Source: Ruegeria sp. HKCCA6707 (GTDB lineage: Bacteria; Pseudomonadota; Alphaproteobacteria; Rhodobacterales; Rhodobacteraceae). Taken from it: a stretch of DNA of 64,000 nucleotides. Shown here one piece after another: positions 18,849 to 27,434 of the stretch. A model generated the notes under the pieces. The model saw only the letters and a program-made list of their open reading frames with translations. It did no database searches and was not told the origin of the DNA. The stretch covers positions 310,001-374,000 of the forward strand of contig NZ_WQEG01000005.1 in assembly GCF_013033515.1 (NCBI RefSeq), read 5' to 3'. Both the position numbers and the translations under genes were made by a program. How positions within the stretch are numbered: the stretch's first letter is position 1; each line of letters begins with the position of its first letter.

Positions 18849-19874
18849 TCAGGCCCGCCCTGTCGTGAAATTCCTATAAGCCGATGGCGACATTCCAGTC
18901 CATTTGCGGAAGGCCCTCGAAAACGCGGTAGGGTCTGCGTAGCCAAGTCGCAGCGCAGTCTCACCAACGGATTTCCCTGCCGGACCCAACAGCTTCTTTG
19001 CCTCTTCCAATTTGATGCCAGATATGACCTGAGAGGCGGATTGCCCGTAAGGGGCCAGCCGATTGTTCAATGTCTCGCGGTGGAACCCGCATAGGCGCGC
19101 CAGTTCGTCTACACCAAATCCCGGCTCGCCAAGATGAATCCGGATCAGGCTCTGAAGCCCGGTTAAGAAATCTTGCGGTGCGTGCAGGTCAGGGTCGGTG
19201 TTTGTCAGGTCTGAGGGGTTTTCCAGTGCGTCCGGGTGCAACTGGCGGCTAAGCCAGATAGAAGGAAACCGGATCGAAAAACCCTGTGGGCTGCATTTGA
19301 TGGCTTGGACACCATGAAAGTGCCTGGGCAGCACGTCAGGTTCGCTTACCCGTAAAATGATCTGGCTTGGGTCCCACCTGAAATCCATAACCCGGTGCAA
19401 TAACGATATCCAAATGCTTGCCAGAAATGCGTCGGTCTGCCCTGGCGAAACCGAAATCTTGAATTTCCGCTTGGCGCTGAAATAAGCGTGCTCGTTTTCC
19501 ACAAGCAGCGATTGCGTGACCGCATTGGATTCTTTCGAGACAGCTTGAGTGTAGCGCGTGAAGAAGTCGCCCAGCGTCAATGCTGCGGCCAAAGTGTCAC
19601 CAAGAGGCAGGAACCGGACAAGGTCAATTGATTGACCGACTTGCGCGCAGAAGTCTGGTGAAGTTGAGTCAGCAACGGCTTGATGGATTTTATAGATCGT
19701 CTCGTGTGGCAGGAAATTCTGGCGATCCATCACTTGGGACTCGCTCACGCCCAAAGGGTTCAGAACAGAATCCGGTTCTACACCGGCGCCACGCAAAGCA
19801 GCGACCACAGGCGCAGCAACCGATGCCCTGACCAGCGGCAAGGCCTTCTTGGTATTTTGCTCAAATACGTCCAT
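18849..19874 (-). CDS. AraC-family transcriptional regulator (OruR/ArgR-like N-terminal domain)
   Basis: A 341-residue regulator from the ATG at 19874, chosen because GAGGG lies 4-5 bases upstream; longer in-frame starts extend into a cysteine-rich, non-conserved stretch. The N-terminal AraC-type ligand-binding domain (about residues 15-200) includes FLPHETIYKIHQAV and FCAQVGQSIDL. The C-terminal HTH_18 domain contains DELARLCGFHRETLNNRL and GETALRLGYADPTAFSRAFRKW. This is the layout of OruR/MmsR-like regulators. It is divergent from the tandem amidohydrolase genes, with about 180 bases between starts, and is the obvious candidate to control that exported-protein cluster. The inducer is unknown. 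Confidence 0.9.
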   Translation of the reverse strand: MDVFEQNTKKALPLVRASVAAPVVAALRGAGVEPDSVLNPLGVSESQVMDRQNFLPHETIYKIHQAVADSTSPDFCAQVGQSIDLVRFLPLGDTLAAALTLGDFFTRYTQAVSKESNAVTQSLLVENEHAYFSAKRKFKISVSPGQTDAFLASIWISLLHRVMDFRWDPSQIILRVSEPDVLPRHFHGVQAIKCSPQGFSIRFPSIWLSRQLHPDALENPSDLTNTDPDLHAPQDFLTGLQSLIRIHLGEPGFGVDELARLCGFHRETLNNRLAPYGQSASQVISGIKLEEAKKLLGPAGKSVGETALRLGYADPTAFSRAFRKWTGMSPSAYRNFTTGRA

Positions 19875-20057
19875 GTCGCCCTCAGATATCATGGATTTTA
19901 CGACAGAAAGACAGCAAACACACAAAAAAGGCGCCGAGAACTTGCAGAATGCCAAATCTTTTTGGCACAGCCTGTCATGCTGTCAGGCAATATCCGGCGA
20001 TCATTCTAAAATCACATTCAGAAATCTACATCTGTGATTCGTATTTGGAGGGCCTCA

Positions 20058-21419
20058 ATGACGCCAAAATTCAAACGCTTGGTGGCCACCGCGGCCTTTT
20101 CTGCAAGCCTGGCAATCGCGGACCAAGGTTTTGCGCAGGAAGAGAGCTTTCCCATCCTCTTTACAAACGTGCACGTGTTCAATGGCGTCGATGAACAGCG
20201 ACTTGAGAACGCAAACGTTCTGGTCGTGGACAACCTGATCGCAGACGTATCAGCGGAACCCTTGGCCGTTGCCAATGCACAGATCATTGACGGTGGTGGT
20301 CGAACCCTGATGCCGGGTCTGATCGACGCACATGTGCATATGACAGTCACGGAACCCGTGGCGGACCTGCGCGATAACTTCGACTGGATGTACTGGGGTG
20401 CGGTTTCGACGATTGAAGCTGAGAAAATGCTGCTGCGGGGTTTCACCACTGTTCGGGATGCAGGTGGTCCTGCAATTGGTCTGCAAAAAGCGATTGATCG
20501 GGGTAAGGCCGTTGGCCCGCGTATCTACGCCTCTGGGCCTGTGATCTCGCAAACCTCGGGGCATGGAGAACATCGTGTCTATACCGAGCCCCATCCCAAC
20601 TTCATGGGGGCGCAACCATCCTTCTTTAACCAGCACTTGGAGTTCCTGGCCGATGGCGTGCCGGAAACACTGCGAGCGACCCGCGAAGCCCTGCGGCTTG
20701 GCGCAGTCCAGATCAAGGTGATGGCTGGTGGTGGGGTGTCCTCTCAGGTTGATCCGTTACACACCGTTCAGGGTCTGCCGGAAGAGCTTGAGGCTTCTGT
20801 CCGGGCCGCTGCCGATTGGGGAACCTATGTAATGGTTCACGCCTATACGGACGAATCCATCGTGCGCTCAATTGAGGCAGGTGTGATCAGCATTGAACAT
20901 GGACAACTGATGACCGAAGTCGGGGCTCAAGCGATCAAGGACGCGGATGCCTGGATTGTTCCGTTCTATTCGCTTCTGGGGATCGACGAGCAAACCATTG
21001 TTACTGCACTTGGGCCTGGGTCCGCCGAAAAATTCCTCAGCGTGCAAGCGGGCGCGCGAAAACAGATGCAGTTAATCAAAGATTTCGGGATCGAGAACGT
21101 GGCTTTCTCGACGGATATTATCGGCGATCCCATCGCGCTGACCAAGCAGAACGATGAGTTCAAGTATCGGCTGGAAGCATGGACTTCACACGAAATCCTG
21201 CAACAGGCCACGTCAAAATCGGCCGCACTTCTGGCACTTTCAGGAAAACTCAACCCCTACACAGCAGGCCCGCTGGGTGTGATCGAACAGGGCGCATACG
21301 CCGATCTGCTGCTTGTTGAAGGAAACCCGGTCGAAGATGCCGAGATTCTGGTCGACTACACCAACAACATCGACCTCATCATGAAAGATGGCGTGATCTA
21401 CAAGAATACACTCGATTGA
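20058..21419 (+). CDS. Exported metal-dependent amidohydrolase (COG1228 family), copy 1
   Basis: 453 residues from the ATG at 20058, which has GGAGG 6 bases upstream; a GTG at 20034 is less likely. A Sec signal peptide (AAFSASLAIADQGFAQ) is present. The amidohydrolase metal site is seen as HVH (His92, His94) in GLIDAHVHMT, a carbamylatable Lys220 in IKVMAGGG, histidines in VHAYTDES and ISIEHGQ, and the late Asp in FSTDIIGDP. Members of this group include periplasmic Xaa-Lys/Arg dipeptidases and imidazolonepropionase-like enzymes, so hydrolysis of a small amide or dipeptide in the periplasm is likely. The next gene is a clear paralogue. Confidence 0.88.
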   Translation: MTPKFKRLVATAAFSASLAIADQGFAQEESFPILFTNVHVFNGVDEQRLENANVLVVDNLIADVSAEPLAVANAQIIDGGGRTLMPGLIDAHVHMTVTEPVADLRDNFDWMYWGAVSTIEAEKMLLRGFTTVRDAGGPAIGLQKAIDRGKAVGPRIYASGPVISQTSGHGEHRVYTEPHPNFMGAQPSFFNQHLEFLADGVPETLRATREALRLGAVQIKVMAGGGVSSQVDPLHTVQGLPEELEASVRAAADWGTYVMVHAYTDESIVRSIEAGVISIEHGQLMTEVGAQAIKDADAWIVPFYSLLGIDEQTIVTALGPGSAEKFLSVQAGARKQMQLIKDFGIENVAFSTDIIGDPIALTKQNDEFKYRLEAWTSHEILQQATSKSAALLALSGKLNPYTAGPLGVIEQGAYADLLLVEGNPVEDAEILVDYTNNIDLIMKDGVIYKNTLD

Positions 21420-21488
21420 GTGTCGCGCGGGGTGAATTTACCTTGGCATCCCGCGCCCCCTTAGTTTGACAAATGGGAGTACTGACAC

Positions 21489-22880
21489 GTGAAAACACTG
21501 ACCTCACTGACAGCAATCGCTGGATTTGTTTCCTTGGCAGCAAGCGGCGCGTTGGCGCAGGACGCGCCCGCACAAACTTTGTTCACCAATGTGCATATCT
21601 TTGACGGAATTAGTGAAGAGCGGATCGAAAACGCGAATGTTCTGGTTGAAGGCAATCTTATAAAGACAGTCTCGACTGACGGCATTGATGCGCCTGATGC
21701 GAAGCTTGTTGACGGAGGTGGGCGCACGCTGATGCCGGGCCTTATCGACAGCCATACCCACATTTATGCTACTGGTGTGTTTCAGACATTCGCCGGTATG
21801 CAGGCGGCTAAATGGGATCAGATTGGAGCGGCAGCTACCGAGAACGCAGCCGACTATCTTTATGATGGCTACACGACTATTCGAGATACCGGTGGAATGG
21901 GTTCCGGTTTGAGAGAACTGATTGATCGAGGCGTTGTAGAAGGTCCCAGAATTTACACCGCAGGGGCAGTGATCGGACCGACCTCCGGACATGGTGACTG
22001 GCGCAACCCAACTCAGCGGACGTACGACTATGAAGCTGACGAATTGGGAAAGAGACTGAATCTTTCTTACATCGCTGATGGCCCGGATGAAATTCGCAAG
22101 GCATCGCGACTGAACTTCGCCCATGGCGCAAGCTTCCTGAAACTGATGGCCGGTGGCGGAGTGTCGTCAGAACTCGATCCACTTTGGTCAGTGGCATACA
22201 GCGTTGATGAAATTGCTGCAGCAGTTGAAGCGGCTTCATTCTTTGATACCTATGTGACTGTCCACGCCTATACGGATGAGACAGTGAACATTGCGCTGGA
22301 CGCAGGTGTGAAATCACTGGAACACGGCCAGATGGTGAGCGAAGAGACCGTTAAGCGCATTGCGGATGAGGGAATTTTCTGGGCGCTGAATGTTGCAGGT
22401 TTGGATCCACAGCTGCTCAATCATCCAAACTATGCGATGCCGACGGTGAAACCGAAACTGGAGTCCTATCTTGATGGGTCAAAAAATCTTGCTGACTACA
22501 TCAAGAAACACAAGCCCAAGGTTGTGCACAACGTAGATACGGTATTGTCGACAATTGGTTTTGGTCGTTCGCACCGGGATTTTGAGAAGTACTTTTTCTC
22601 TCAGATGTTTGGAAACCACGCGATGTTGGTGTCCGCAACGTCAACCGGTGGCGAGTTGGCGCAGCTGACGGGCAAGCGGAACCCATACCCTGGCAAACTG
22701 GGGGTGATCGAAGAGGGAGCCTATGCCGACATTCTGATCGTGGATGGTAATCCATTGGACGATCTGTTGGTTCTTGGAGCAAATCCAAAGTGGTTTGATG
22801 CAGCACCGAGGGATCGGGGGTTCGAGACCATTCGCGTGATCATGAAAGACGGTGTCTTCTACAAGAATACACTCGAATGA
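21489..22880 (+). CDS. Exported metal-dependent amidohydrolase (COG1228 family), copy 2
   Basis: A 463-residue paralogue of the preceding gene, starting with GTG at 21489 and carrying a signal peptide (FVSLAASGALAQ). The metal ligands are kept: HTH in GLIDSHTHIY, Lys in FLKLMAGGG, His in VHAYTDET and SLEHGQ, and Asp in HNVDTVLS. Both proteins share the opening LFTNVHxFxG block, the GGGRTLMPGLID block and the closing MKDGVxYKNTLE, so they arose by tandem duplication. They differ most in the substrate loops around residues 90-135 and 310-370, which suggests different substrates. The 69-base gap to copy 1 has no terminator, supporting one transcript. Confidence 0.88.
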   Translation: MKTLTSLTAIAGFVSLAASGALAQDAPAQTLFTNVHIFDGISEERIENANVLVEGNLIKTVSTDGIDAPDAKLVDGGGRTLMPGLIDSHTHIYATGVFQTFAGMQAAKWDQIGAAATENAADYLYDGYTTIRDTGGMGSGLRELIDRGVVEGPRIYTAGAVIGPTSGHGDWRNPTQRTYDYEADELGKRLNLSYIADGPDEIRKASRLNFAHGASFLKLMAGGGVSSELDPLWSVAYSVDEIAAAVEAASFFDTYVTVHAYTDETVNIALDAGVKSLEHGQMVSEETVKRIADEGIFWALNVAGLDPQLLNHPNYAMPTVKPKLESYLDGSKNLADYIKKHKPKVVHNVDTVLSTIGFGRSHRDFEKYFFSQMFGNHAMLVSATSTGGELAQLTGKRNPYPGKLGVIEEGAYADILIVDGNPLDDLLVLGANPKWFDAAPRDRGFETIRVIMKDGVFYKNTLE

Positions 22881-22944
22881 ACGGAGTATGCGGGGATTTG
22901 ACATCAGCGTTCTGCGCCGTCGATACTGAACAAGGGAGCGACCC

Positions 22945-23343
22945 ATGAACAAGGTAATCGCGGTAACTCTTTGCGCAGTTGGGATTGGTGTTGCCGGAGC
23001 AGCAGCGGAGGAGTCTCGCAGCCGATACTATCTGGGGATCGGGGAACCAAACCCCGATGCCTGGCAAATCATGATCGACAATCCGACCGACCGGGAAAAG
23101 GATATGGGTGCAGCGCTCGCCGCAATGGGCGGTGAGATGATCAGCTATTTCTGGGGGCTGGCAGATGGAAAGAACTACATCACTGTCCGCTTCCCGGACG
23201 ATCCGGGCATGGTGCAGGCCATGTATATTTCGCGTCTGAGCCAAGGGGTTCTGAAAGACTACACCTTCATCGAACTGATGACGAGCGCGGATATGGTTGA
23301 AGCCCTGAAGCGCGTGCCGGAATTTTCAACGCCGGTTGAATGA
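22945..23343 (+). CDS. Exported GYD-domain-like small protein
   Basis: A 132-residue protein with a Sec signal peptide (VTLCAVGIGVAGAAAEES). The mature part contains MGGEMISYFWGLADGKNYITVRFPDD, which has the spacing of the GYD domain core (GG...YxxxGxxDxxxxxxxPDD). GYD proteins are dimeric alpha/beta-barrel-like small proteins of unknown function. An exported one is unusual, and its position after two exported amidohydrolases suggests a binding or accessory role in the periplasm. The start has a GGGAG ribosome binding site. The domain call is moderate because the sequence is divergent. Confidence 0.7.
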   Translation: MNKVIAVTLCAVGIGVAGAAAEESRSRYYLGIGEPNPDAWQIMIDNPTDREKDMGAALAAMGGEMISYFWGLADGKNYITVRFPDDPGMVQAMYISRLSQGVLKDYTFIELMTSADMVEALKRVPEFSTPVE

Positions 23344-23367
23344 AGTTGAGAAGCAAAGGAACAATCT

Positions 23368-23748
23368 ATGAAGATCGCATACGGAATTCTTGCAGCCTTA
23401 GCAGCTGTGCTTTTCATCCTTGGAGGCAGCGATGCCTATGCCAAAGACAACAAGGGTAAAAAGCCGAACAAGGGGGGCAAGAACGGTGATGTCAGCATTC
23501 AGATAGAAGACAAACCCGGAAAAGGCCCAAAGGCTGTGCCACCTGGACAGATCAAGCGCTACACACGCGGTGCCAAGCTCCCATCTGACCTGGAGTTCGA
23601 AGATATTGGGGACCTTTCCAAATGGAAGCTGGGGGAGCCGGGCAAAGGAAACCGCTACATTCTGGTCGATGACGAAGTGCTCGAAGTTACAAATGACCTG
23701 TCTACCGTTGTCGATGCCGTCGGCATCGTCGGTGATCTTCTAAATTAG
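23368..23748 (+). CDS. Exported RcnB-like small basic protein
   Basis: A 126-residue protein with a signal peptide (ILAALAAVLFILGGSDAYA) and a lysine/glycine-rich segment directly after cleavage. The C-terminal half (VPPGQIKRYTRGAKLP ... RYILVDDEVLEVTN) follows the RcnB pattern: PPGxxKxYxxGxxLP, then Y/W-x-x-VxDDxLLV. Enterobacterial RcnB is periplasmic and involved in Ni/Co homeostasis; most RcnB-like proteins of alphaproteobacteria are uncharacterised. It lies 24 bases after the GYD gene and is probably co-transcribed. I cannot assign a metal role here from sequence alone. Confidence 0.72.
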   Translation: MKIAYGILAALAAVLFILGGSDAYAKDNKGKKPNKGGKNGDVSIQIEDKPGKGPKAVPPGQIKRYTRGAKLPSDLEFEDIGDLSKWKLGEPGKGNRYILVDDEVLEVTNDLSTVVDAVGIVGDLLN

Positions 23749-23857
23749 GCGAAAGTACGATGTTTCAGGGCAAGAACTACCTCGTTTGCCCTGACGCTGG
23801 CCGGGGCGATCATTTTGTGAACCCCGGCCCAAGTTCAAAACCCGGATCCGAGGCGCT

Positions 23858-24706
23858 ATGGTGATGAAGGCCCTTCTTGTTCTTTTTGCGCTTGCTACCC
23901 TTTCGTCAGCAGGCGTTGCATACGCGCAGGGAAACGGTGCAACTGAAGTCCCGCAAACAATACATTTTGAGGGCTATGTGCAGCCCAGTCGCGAAGCAGA
24001 ACTGTCGCCCTTGGTGGACAACGTGGTCACCCGAATAGCGTTTCATGCAGGTCAATACGTTCATGAGGGCGATCTACTGTTCGAGTTTGGCAAAAAGGGT
24101 CCCTTCATCGAAATGCGGCTCAGCGAAACAGCTCTGAAGGATGCGAAAGCCCAACGCATGCTCGCGGATGCGGAATTGGGACGGAAAACGGAGCTTTATC
24201 TGAAAGACCTGATACCGGAAGCAGAGTTGCAACTTGCTCAGGTGAACCGCGATCTTGCTGAAATCGCAGCGGAAAGGGCCGGCCTCGCTTATGAAGGCGC
24301 ACAGCTCGCCTATAGCTTCACCGAGTTACATGCGCCTTTTTCGGGGATTATCAGCCAACCGCATGTCAAGCAGTACCAGTATCTGAGCACCGAACGACGG
24401 GGGGACGAAACGCTGGCGATCCTGTCAGACATTGACCCGGTCTACGTGGTCGTCAAAGTGCCCTACGAGGAATTCATCAAACGGCGTCAGATATTTGAAT
24501 CAGATGCCGAGGCGTTTGAGGGGCTCAGCCTGTCTTTGCAGATGCCAGACGGACAATTTTACCCCTATGAGGGACATTACTTTGGTGGGGCATTCACGGT
24601 TAATCCCAAAACGCAGCTCATGGATATTTGGGCCGAGTTCCCGAACCCCGATTTGCTGCTCCGCCCAGGAGCAAAAGTCACCGTCATTTCGAGCCTGAGG
24701 AACTGA
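23858..24706 (+). CDS. HlyD/RND-type periplasmic adaptor protein without adjacent pump
   Basis: A 282-residue membrane-fusion protein. After a signal peptide (VLFALATLSSAGVAYA) comes the first half of the lipoyl/barrel-sandwich domain (FEGYVQPSREAELSPLVDNVVTRIAFHAGQYVHEGDLLFEF), a short alpha-hairpin (about residues 95-145), the second lipoyl half (LHAPFSGIISQP) and a beta-barrel domain. It is short for an RND adaptor and has a short coiled hairpin. No inner-membrane pump or outer-membrane channel is encoded nearby, so it may serve a remote transporter or have another role. It lies 110 bases after the RcnB-like gene. Confidence 0.82.
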   Translation: MVMKALLVLFALATLSSAGVAYAQGNGATEVPQTIHFEGYVQPSREAELSPLVDNVVTRIAFHAGQYVHEGDLLFEFGKKGPFIEMRLSETALKDAKAQRMLADAELGRKTELYLKDLIPEAELQLAQVNRDLAEIAAERAGLAYEGAQLAYSFTELHAPFSGIISQPHVKQYQYLSTERRGDETLAILSDIDPVYVVVKVPYEEFIKRRQIFESDAEAFEGLSLSLQMPDGQFYPYEGHYFGGAFTVNPKTQLMDIWAEFPNPDLLLRPGAKVTVISSLRN

Positions 24707-24765
24707 GTGATGACCCGTCGGAGCCAGTGGCCTGTTGTCCAGTCCTGCCTATGATTGAGGAGCAT

Positions 24766-25521
24766 ATGACAATGCGTTTTTCTTTTGCAGTTATCGCCGC
24801 GTGCTTATTGGCATTGCCGGCTCATTCGGAAGTTAAACGTATCGAATGGGCAGACTTGATCGATGAAACTGCTCAGAACTACGAAGATCCATTCGTCGAA
24901 TTGACGGGCAAACAGCTTAGCGAACTACGTAACCTGGTTCGGCTGCGTGCGCAGCTAGAGAAAGGCGGTGCGGCGCCAGAACAGCTGGGCCAGATTCAAG
25001 TGGATATCGAGGCGACTGAAGCAACCCTTGCTGAGGAAGACATTGATGCGGACTGGTTGATTTCCCAACGCTGGGTTGTGATGGAAAGACGTCAGAAGGC
25101 GGGCACGGCCGCCAACGTCGACATCGATGGCGTGACCGTTTCATTGGGGGGATTCGTGATCCCGGCCCCCCGTGACGAAGATGGTTCCCAAATGGCATAT
25201 ATCGTGCCGGAACGTGGAATGTGCAGCCACGTGCCACCTCCGCCCCCAAACCAGATGGTGCGTTTGCGCCTCAGCGATTCCTGGGCGCCCTCGACAGTCT
25301 ACGAGCCCATCGTCGTAACCGGTCAAATCAGGATCGACCCGACGCAGAAGGAAATGCTGGTTGTTGATGGTCCCGTCCTCATGAATGCTGCGTTCACTTT
25401 GAAGGTCGATGACGTTCAGACTTTTGGACCAATCCAGACTTCCGAGGAAGCGACAACCAACAGGGCAAGTGTGCTGACAGGTAGGATCAAAGCGACTGGC
25501 GGGGCAACCAGAGACGATTAG
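24766..25521 (+). CDS. Exported DUF3299-domain protein
   Basis: About 251 residues from the ATG at 24766 (an ATG at 24772 fits the GAGGAG site equally well). It has a signal peptide (FAVIAACLLALPAHSE), a helical middle part, and the DUF3299 domain: VSLGGFVIPAPRDEDGS, YIVPERGMCSHVPPPPPNQMV and VTGQI. The Cys-x-His-x-Pro-rich motif is the hallmark of the family, and Cys and His may bind a metal or cofactor. Family members often sit next to adaptor/ABC export genes, which fits the HlyD-type gene just upstream. The molecular function is unknown. It closes the exported-protein cluster; no clear terminator follows. Confidence 0.83.
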   Translation: MTMRFSFAVIAACLLALPAHSEVKRIEWADLIDETAQNYEDPFVELTGKQLSELRNLVRLRAQLEKGGAAPEQLGQIQVDIEATEATLAEEDIDADWLISQRWVVMERRQKAGTAANVDIDGVTVSLGGFVIPAPRDEDGSQMAYIVPERGMCSHVPPPPPNQMVRLRLSDSWAPSTVYEPIVVTGQIRIDPTQKEMLVVDGPVLMNAAFTLKVDDVQTFGPIQTSEEATTNRASVLTGRIKATGGATRDD

Positions 25522-25786
25522 TGGTACGTCCCCCTTGAGCTAAGCACGGTTGAGAACACACGTTCGGCCCGCTGAGTTTAATATCTGCTCGTAAGAGACG
25601 GAACGGCGAACGCTGCAACAAGATCATAAGTCCCAGCGAACGCATCCGCGTTCCTTTTCGCAAACATTAAGATAATTCGCTAATTAACGCCCAAAGAAAT
25701 CGGCGACGGCTGCTCGAAAAAATATGCGTTGTTCTTGTTGCAGGTGACCCGTTTGACAGTGCCAACAATCCATTGATTATGTGCGC

Positions 25787-26854
25787 ATGACCAAAGCTCA
25801 ACGACCGCCAAAGCCAAAACCCATTCCTTACACTCCAGAGCCGGACCGCTATGAGCGGATGATCTATCGGCGATGCGGGCGGTCGGGTGTGAAGCTTCCT
25901 GTTGTCAGCTTGGGCCTGTGGCACAATTTCGGTGCGGACTCGACGCACGAAAACAAGCGCGCCATGTGTCGGACCGCGTTTGATCATGGGATCACTCACT
26001 TTGATCTGGCGAACAATTACGGTCCGCCACCCGGTTCAGCGGAAGAGGCATTTGGCGAGATCCTCAAAACGGATTTCGCGTGTTACAGGGATGAACTGAT
26101 CATTTCCTCGAAGGCCGGCTACGACATGTGGCCGGGGCCCTACGGCGACTGGGGGTCGCGCAAATACCTCATTGCGTCCTGTGATCAATCACTCGCGCGA
26201 ATGGGGCTTGATTACGTCGACATCTTTTATTCCCACCGTTTCGACCCCGACACCCCGCTCGAAGAGACGATGGGCGCCTTGGATCATATCGTGCGGTCGG
26301 GCCGCGCGCTCTACGCGGGTATTTCGAGCTACAACTCCCAACGCACACGCGAGGCGGTGAAGATTCTCAACGACCTTGGGACACCTTGTCTGATTCACCA
26401 GCCTTCTTACAATCTGCTCAACCGTTGGGTGGAGCGGGACGGTTTGCTCGATACGCTCGACGATCTTGGGGTAGGATCGATTGCATTCACGCCACTGGCA
26501 CAAGGCATTCTGACGTCAAAATATCTGCGCCATATTCCGGATGGCAGCCGTGCCACGCAAGGAAAGTCGTTGCTCGATGGCATGATCAACGAGCGGTCCC
26601 TGGCAAGTGTCCGTGCTCTGAACGACATGGCCGACGCACGTGGTCAGACTCTGGCGCAAATGGCTCTGGCCTGGGTGCTTCGGGGCGGACGGGTGACGAC
26701 CGCTCTGATTGGTGCGTCCCGGCCGGAACAGATCGTAGATTGCGCGGGCGTCGTTGATAATCTCGACTTCAGCGCCGACGAGTTGCAAAAGATCGATGAA
26801 ATCAGTTCGGAAGAAGATATCAATTTGTGGGCGCGGTCGTCAGAGACAGAATGA
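25787..26854 (+). CDS. Aldo/keto reductase, L-glyceraldehyde-3-phosphate reductase (YghZ) type
   Basis: About 355 residues, closely following E. coli YghZ: YRRCGRSGVKLP, LGLWHNFG, FDLANNYGPPPGSAEE with the catalytic Asp and Tyr, SSKAGYDMWPGPYG with the catalytic Lys, IFYSHRFD with the active-site His, and IHQPSYNLLNRW. YghZ reduces L-glyceraldehyde 3-phosphate and methylglyoxal with NADPH, so a detoxifying role in the cytoplasm is likely. The N-terminal 20 or so residues before YERMIYRRCG are not conserved; ATG 25787 and GTG 25781 are both possible starts. It stands alone in its strand context with gene-free DNA on both sides. Confidence 0.9.
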   Translation: MTKAQRPPKPKPIPYTPEPDRYERMIYRRCGRSGVKLPVVSLGLWHNFGADSTHENKRAMCRTAFDHGITHFDLANNYGPPPGSAEEAFGEILKTDFACYRDELIISSKAGYDMWPGPYGDWGSRKYLIASCDQSLARMGLDYVDIFYSHRFDPDTPLEETMGALDHIVRSGRALYAGISSYNSQRTREAVKILNDLGTPCLIHQPSYNLLNRWVERDGLLDTLDDLGVGSIAFTPLAQGILTSKYLRHIPDGSRATQGKSLLDGMINERSLASVRALNDMADARGQTLAQMALAWVLRGGRVTTALIGASRPEQIVDCAGVVDNLDFSADELQKIDEISSEEDINLWARSSETE

Positions 26855-27136
26855 CCATCTTTGAACGTTCGCAAAACTGAGGGCCTTTAGAGCATACGAT
26901 CTTTGGCAGGTCGAACGTTTGCAGTGAGACCAACCAGCTATCAAGAGCGGTCGGCCCAGAGCTACCTTTCTCATGGTTGGTCGATGCTGCAGTCGCACCC
27001 CGTATCGCTGACATTCGCCGGACTTGCTCTTGTTCAATGCTGTTGGATTTCTGTAGCGTGCGACAAAGCGGACATCGCAGTTCGCCACACAAATGGCAGC
27101 ACCGCCCTCCTCGCGGTAGCAGCCAAAACAAAAAAA

Positions 27137-27202
27137 GCAGGGATTGAACCTTCCCAGCGTCTACGGGTGCAGAGCGCTATCCGGATCTACAACCCATGCT
27201 GC
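27137..27202 (-). other. tRNA-like 3' segment (T-arm pattern), probably a remnant
   Basis: Read on the minus strand, the end shows GGTTCAATCCC, the usual T-loop pattern, then TGC and a run of seven T. The outer four bases at both ends are complementary (GCAG/CTGC). The anticodon region folds only with a bulge and an 8-base loop, there is no CCA, and the whole is only 66 bases. I do not consider it a working tRNA. Confidence 0.25.
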
Positions 27203-27378
27203 AAGACATTCTGGGCGCTGCGGACCCAGGCACTGTGCAGCTTACCGACATCGATTCTAATGCGGTGGACCGTAGGAGCTGTCGCGCAAGCGTCGGATCC
27301 AAAAATGAGCAAGCGAAGCTTGAAACCTTTTCAAGCCCCACCTGAATTGAAAATGCAGCTCGGGAAACAGCTCTTGAA

Positions 27379-27427
27379 TTCGGTTCGATAGTCCTTGTAA
27401 GGCGCTGCCCAACTGCGCCACGCGGGC
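27379..27427 (-). other. tRNA-like 5' segment (D-arm pattern), probably a remnant
   Basis: On the minus strand the sequence GTGGCGCAGTTGGGCAGCGC (rc of 27402-27421) forms a perfect GCGC/GCGC D-arm preceded by a seven-base GC-rich acceptor-like strand. The following bases do not form an anticodon or T arm, and no matching acceptor 3' strand follows. It looks like the 5' third of a tRNA gene. Confidence 0.3.
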
Positions 27428-27434
27428 CGAAGTG

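Larger units (their letters stand above)
26855..27434. other. 580-base gene-free stretch with tRNA-like fragments
   Basis: No credible protein gene lies between the aldo/keto reductase and RidA, although several short frames are open. On the minus strand two segments resemble parts of tRNA genes (27137-27202 and 27379-27427, listed separately). Such remnants are common where mobile DNA once inserted, but I see no integrase or attachment-site repeat. Confidence 0.5.

Noticed and set aside
27137..27427. A single split or intron-containing tRNA made from both tRNA-like fragments
   Set aside because: The acceptor strands of the two fragments do not pair and neither has a proper anticodon arm.
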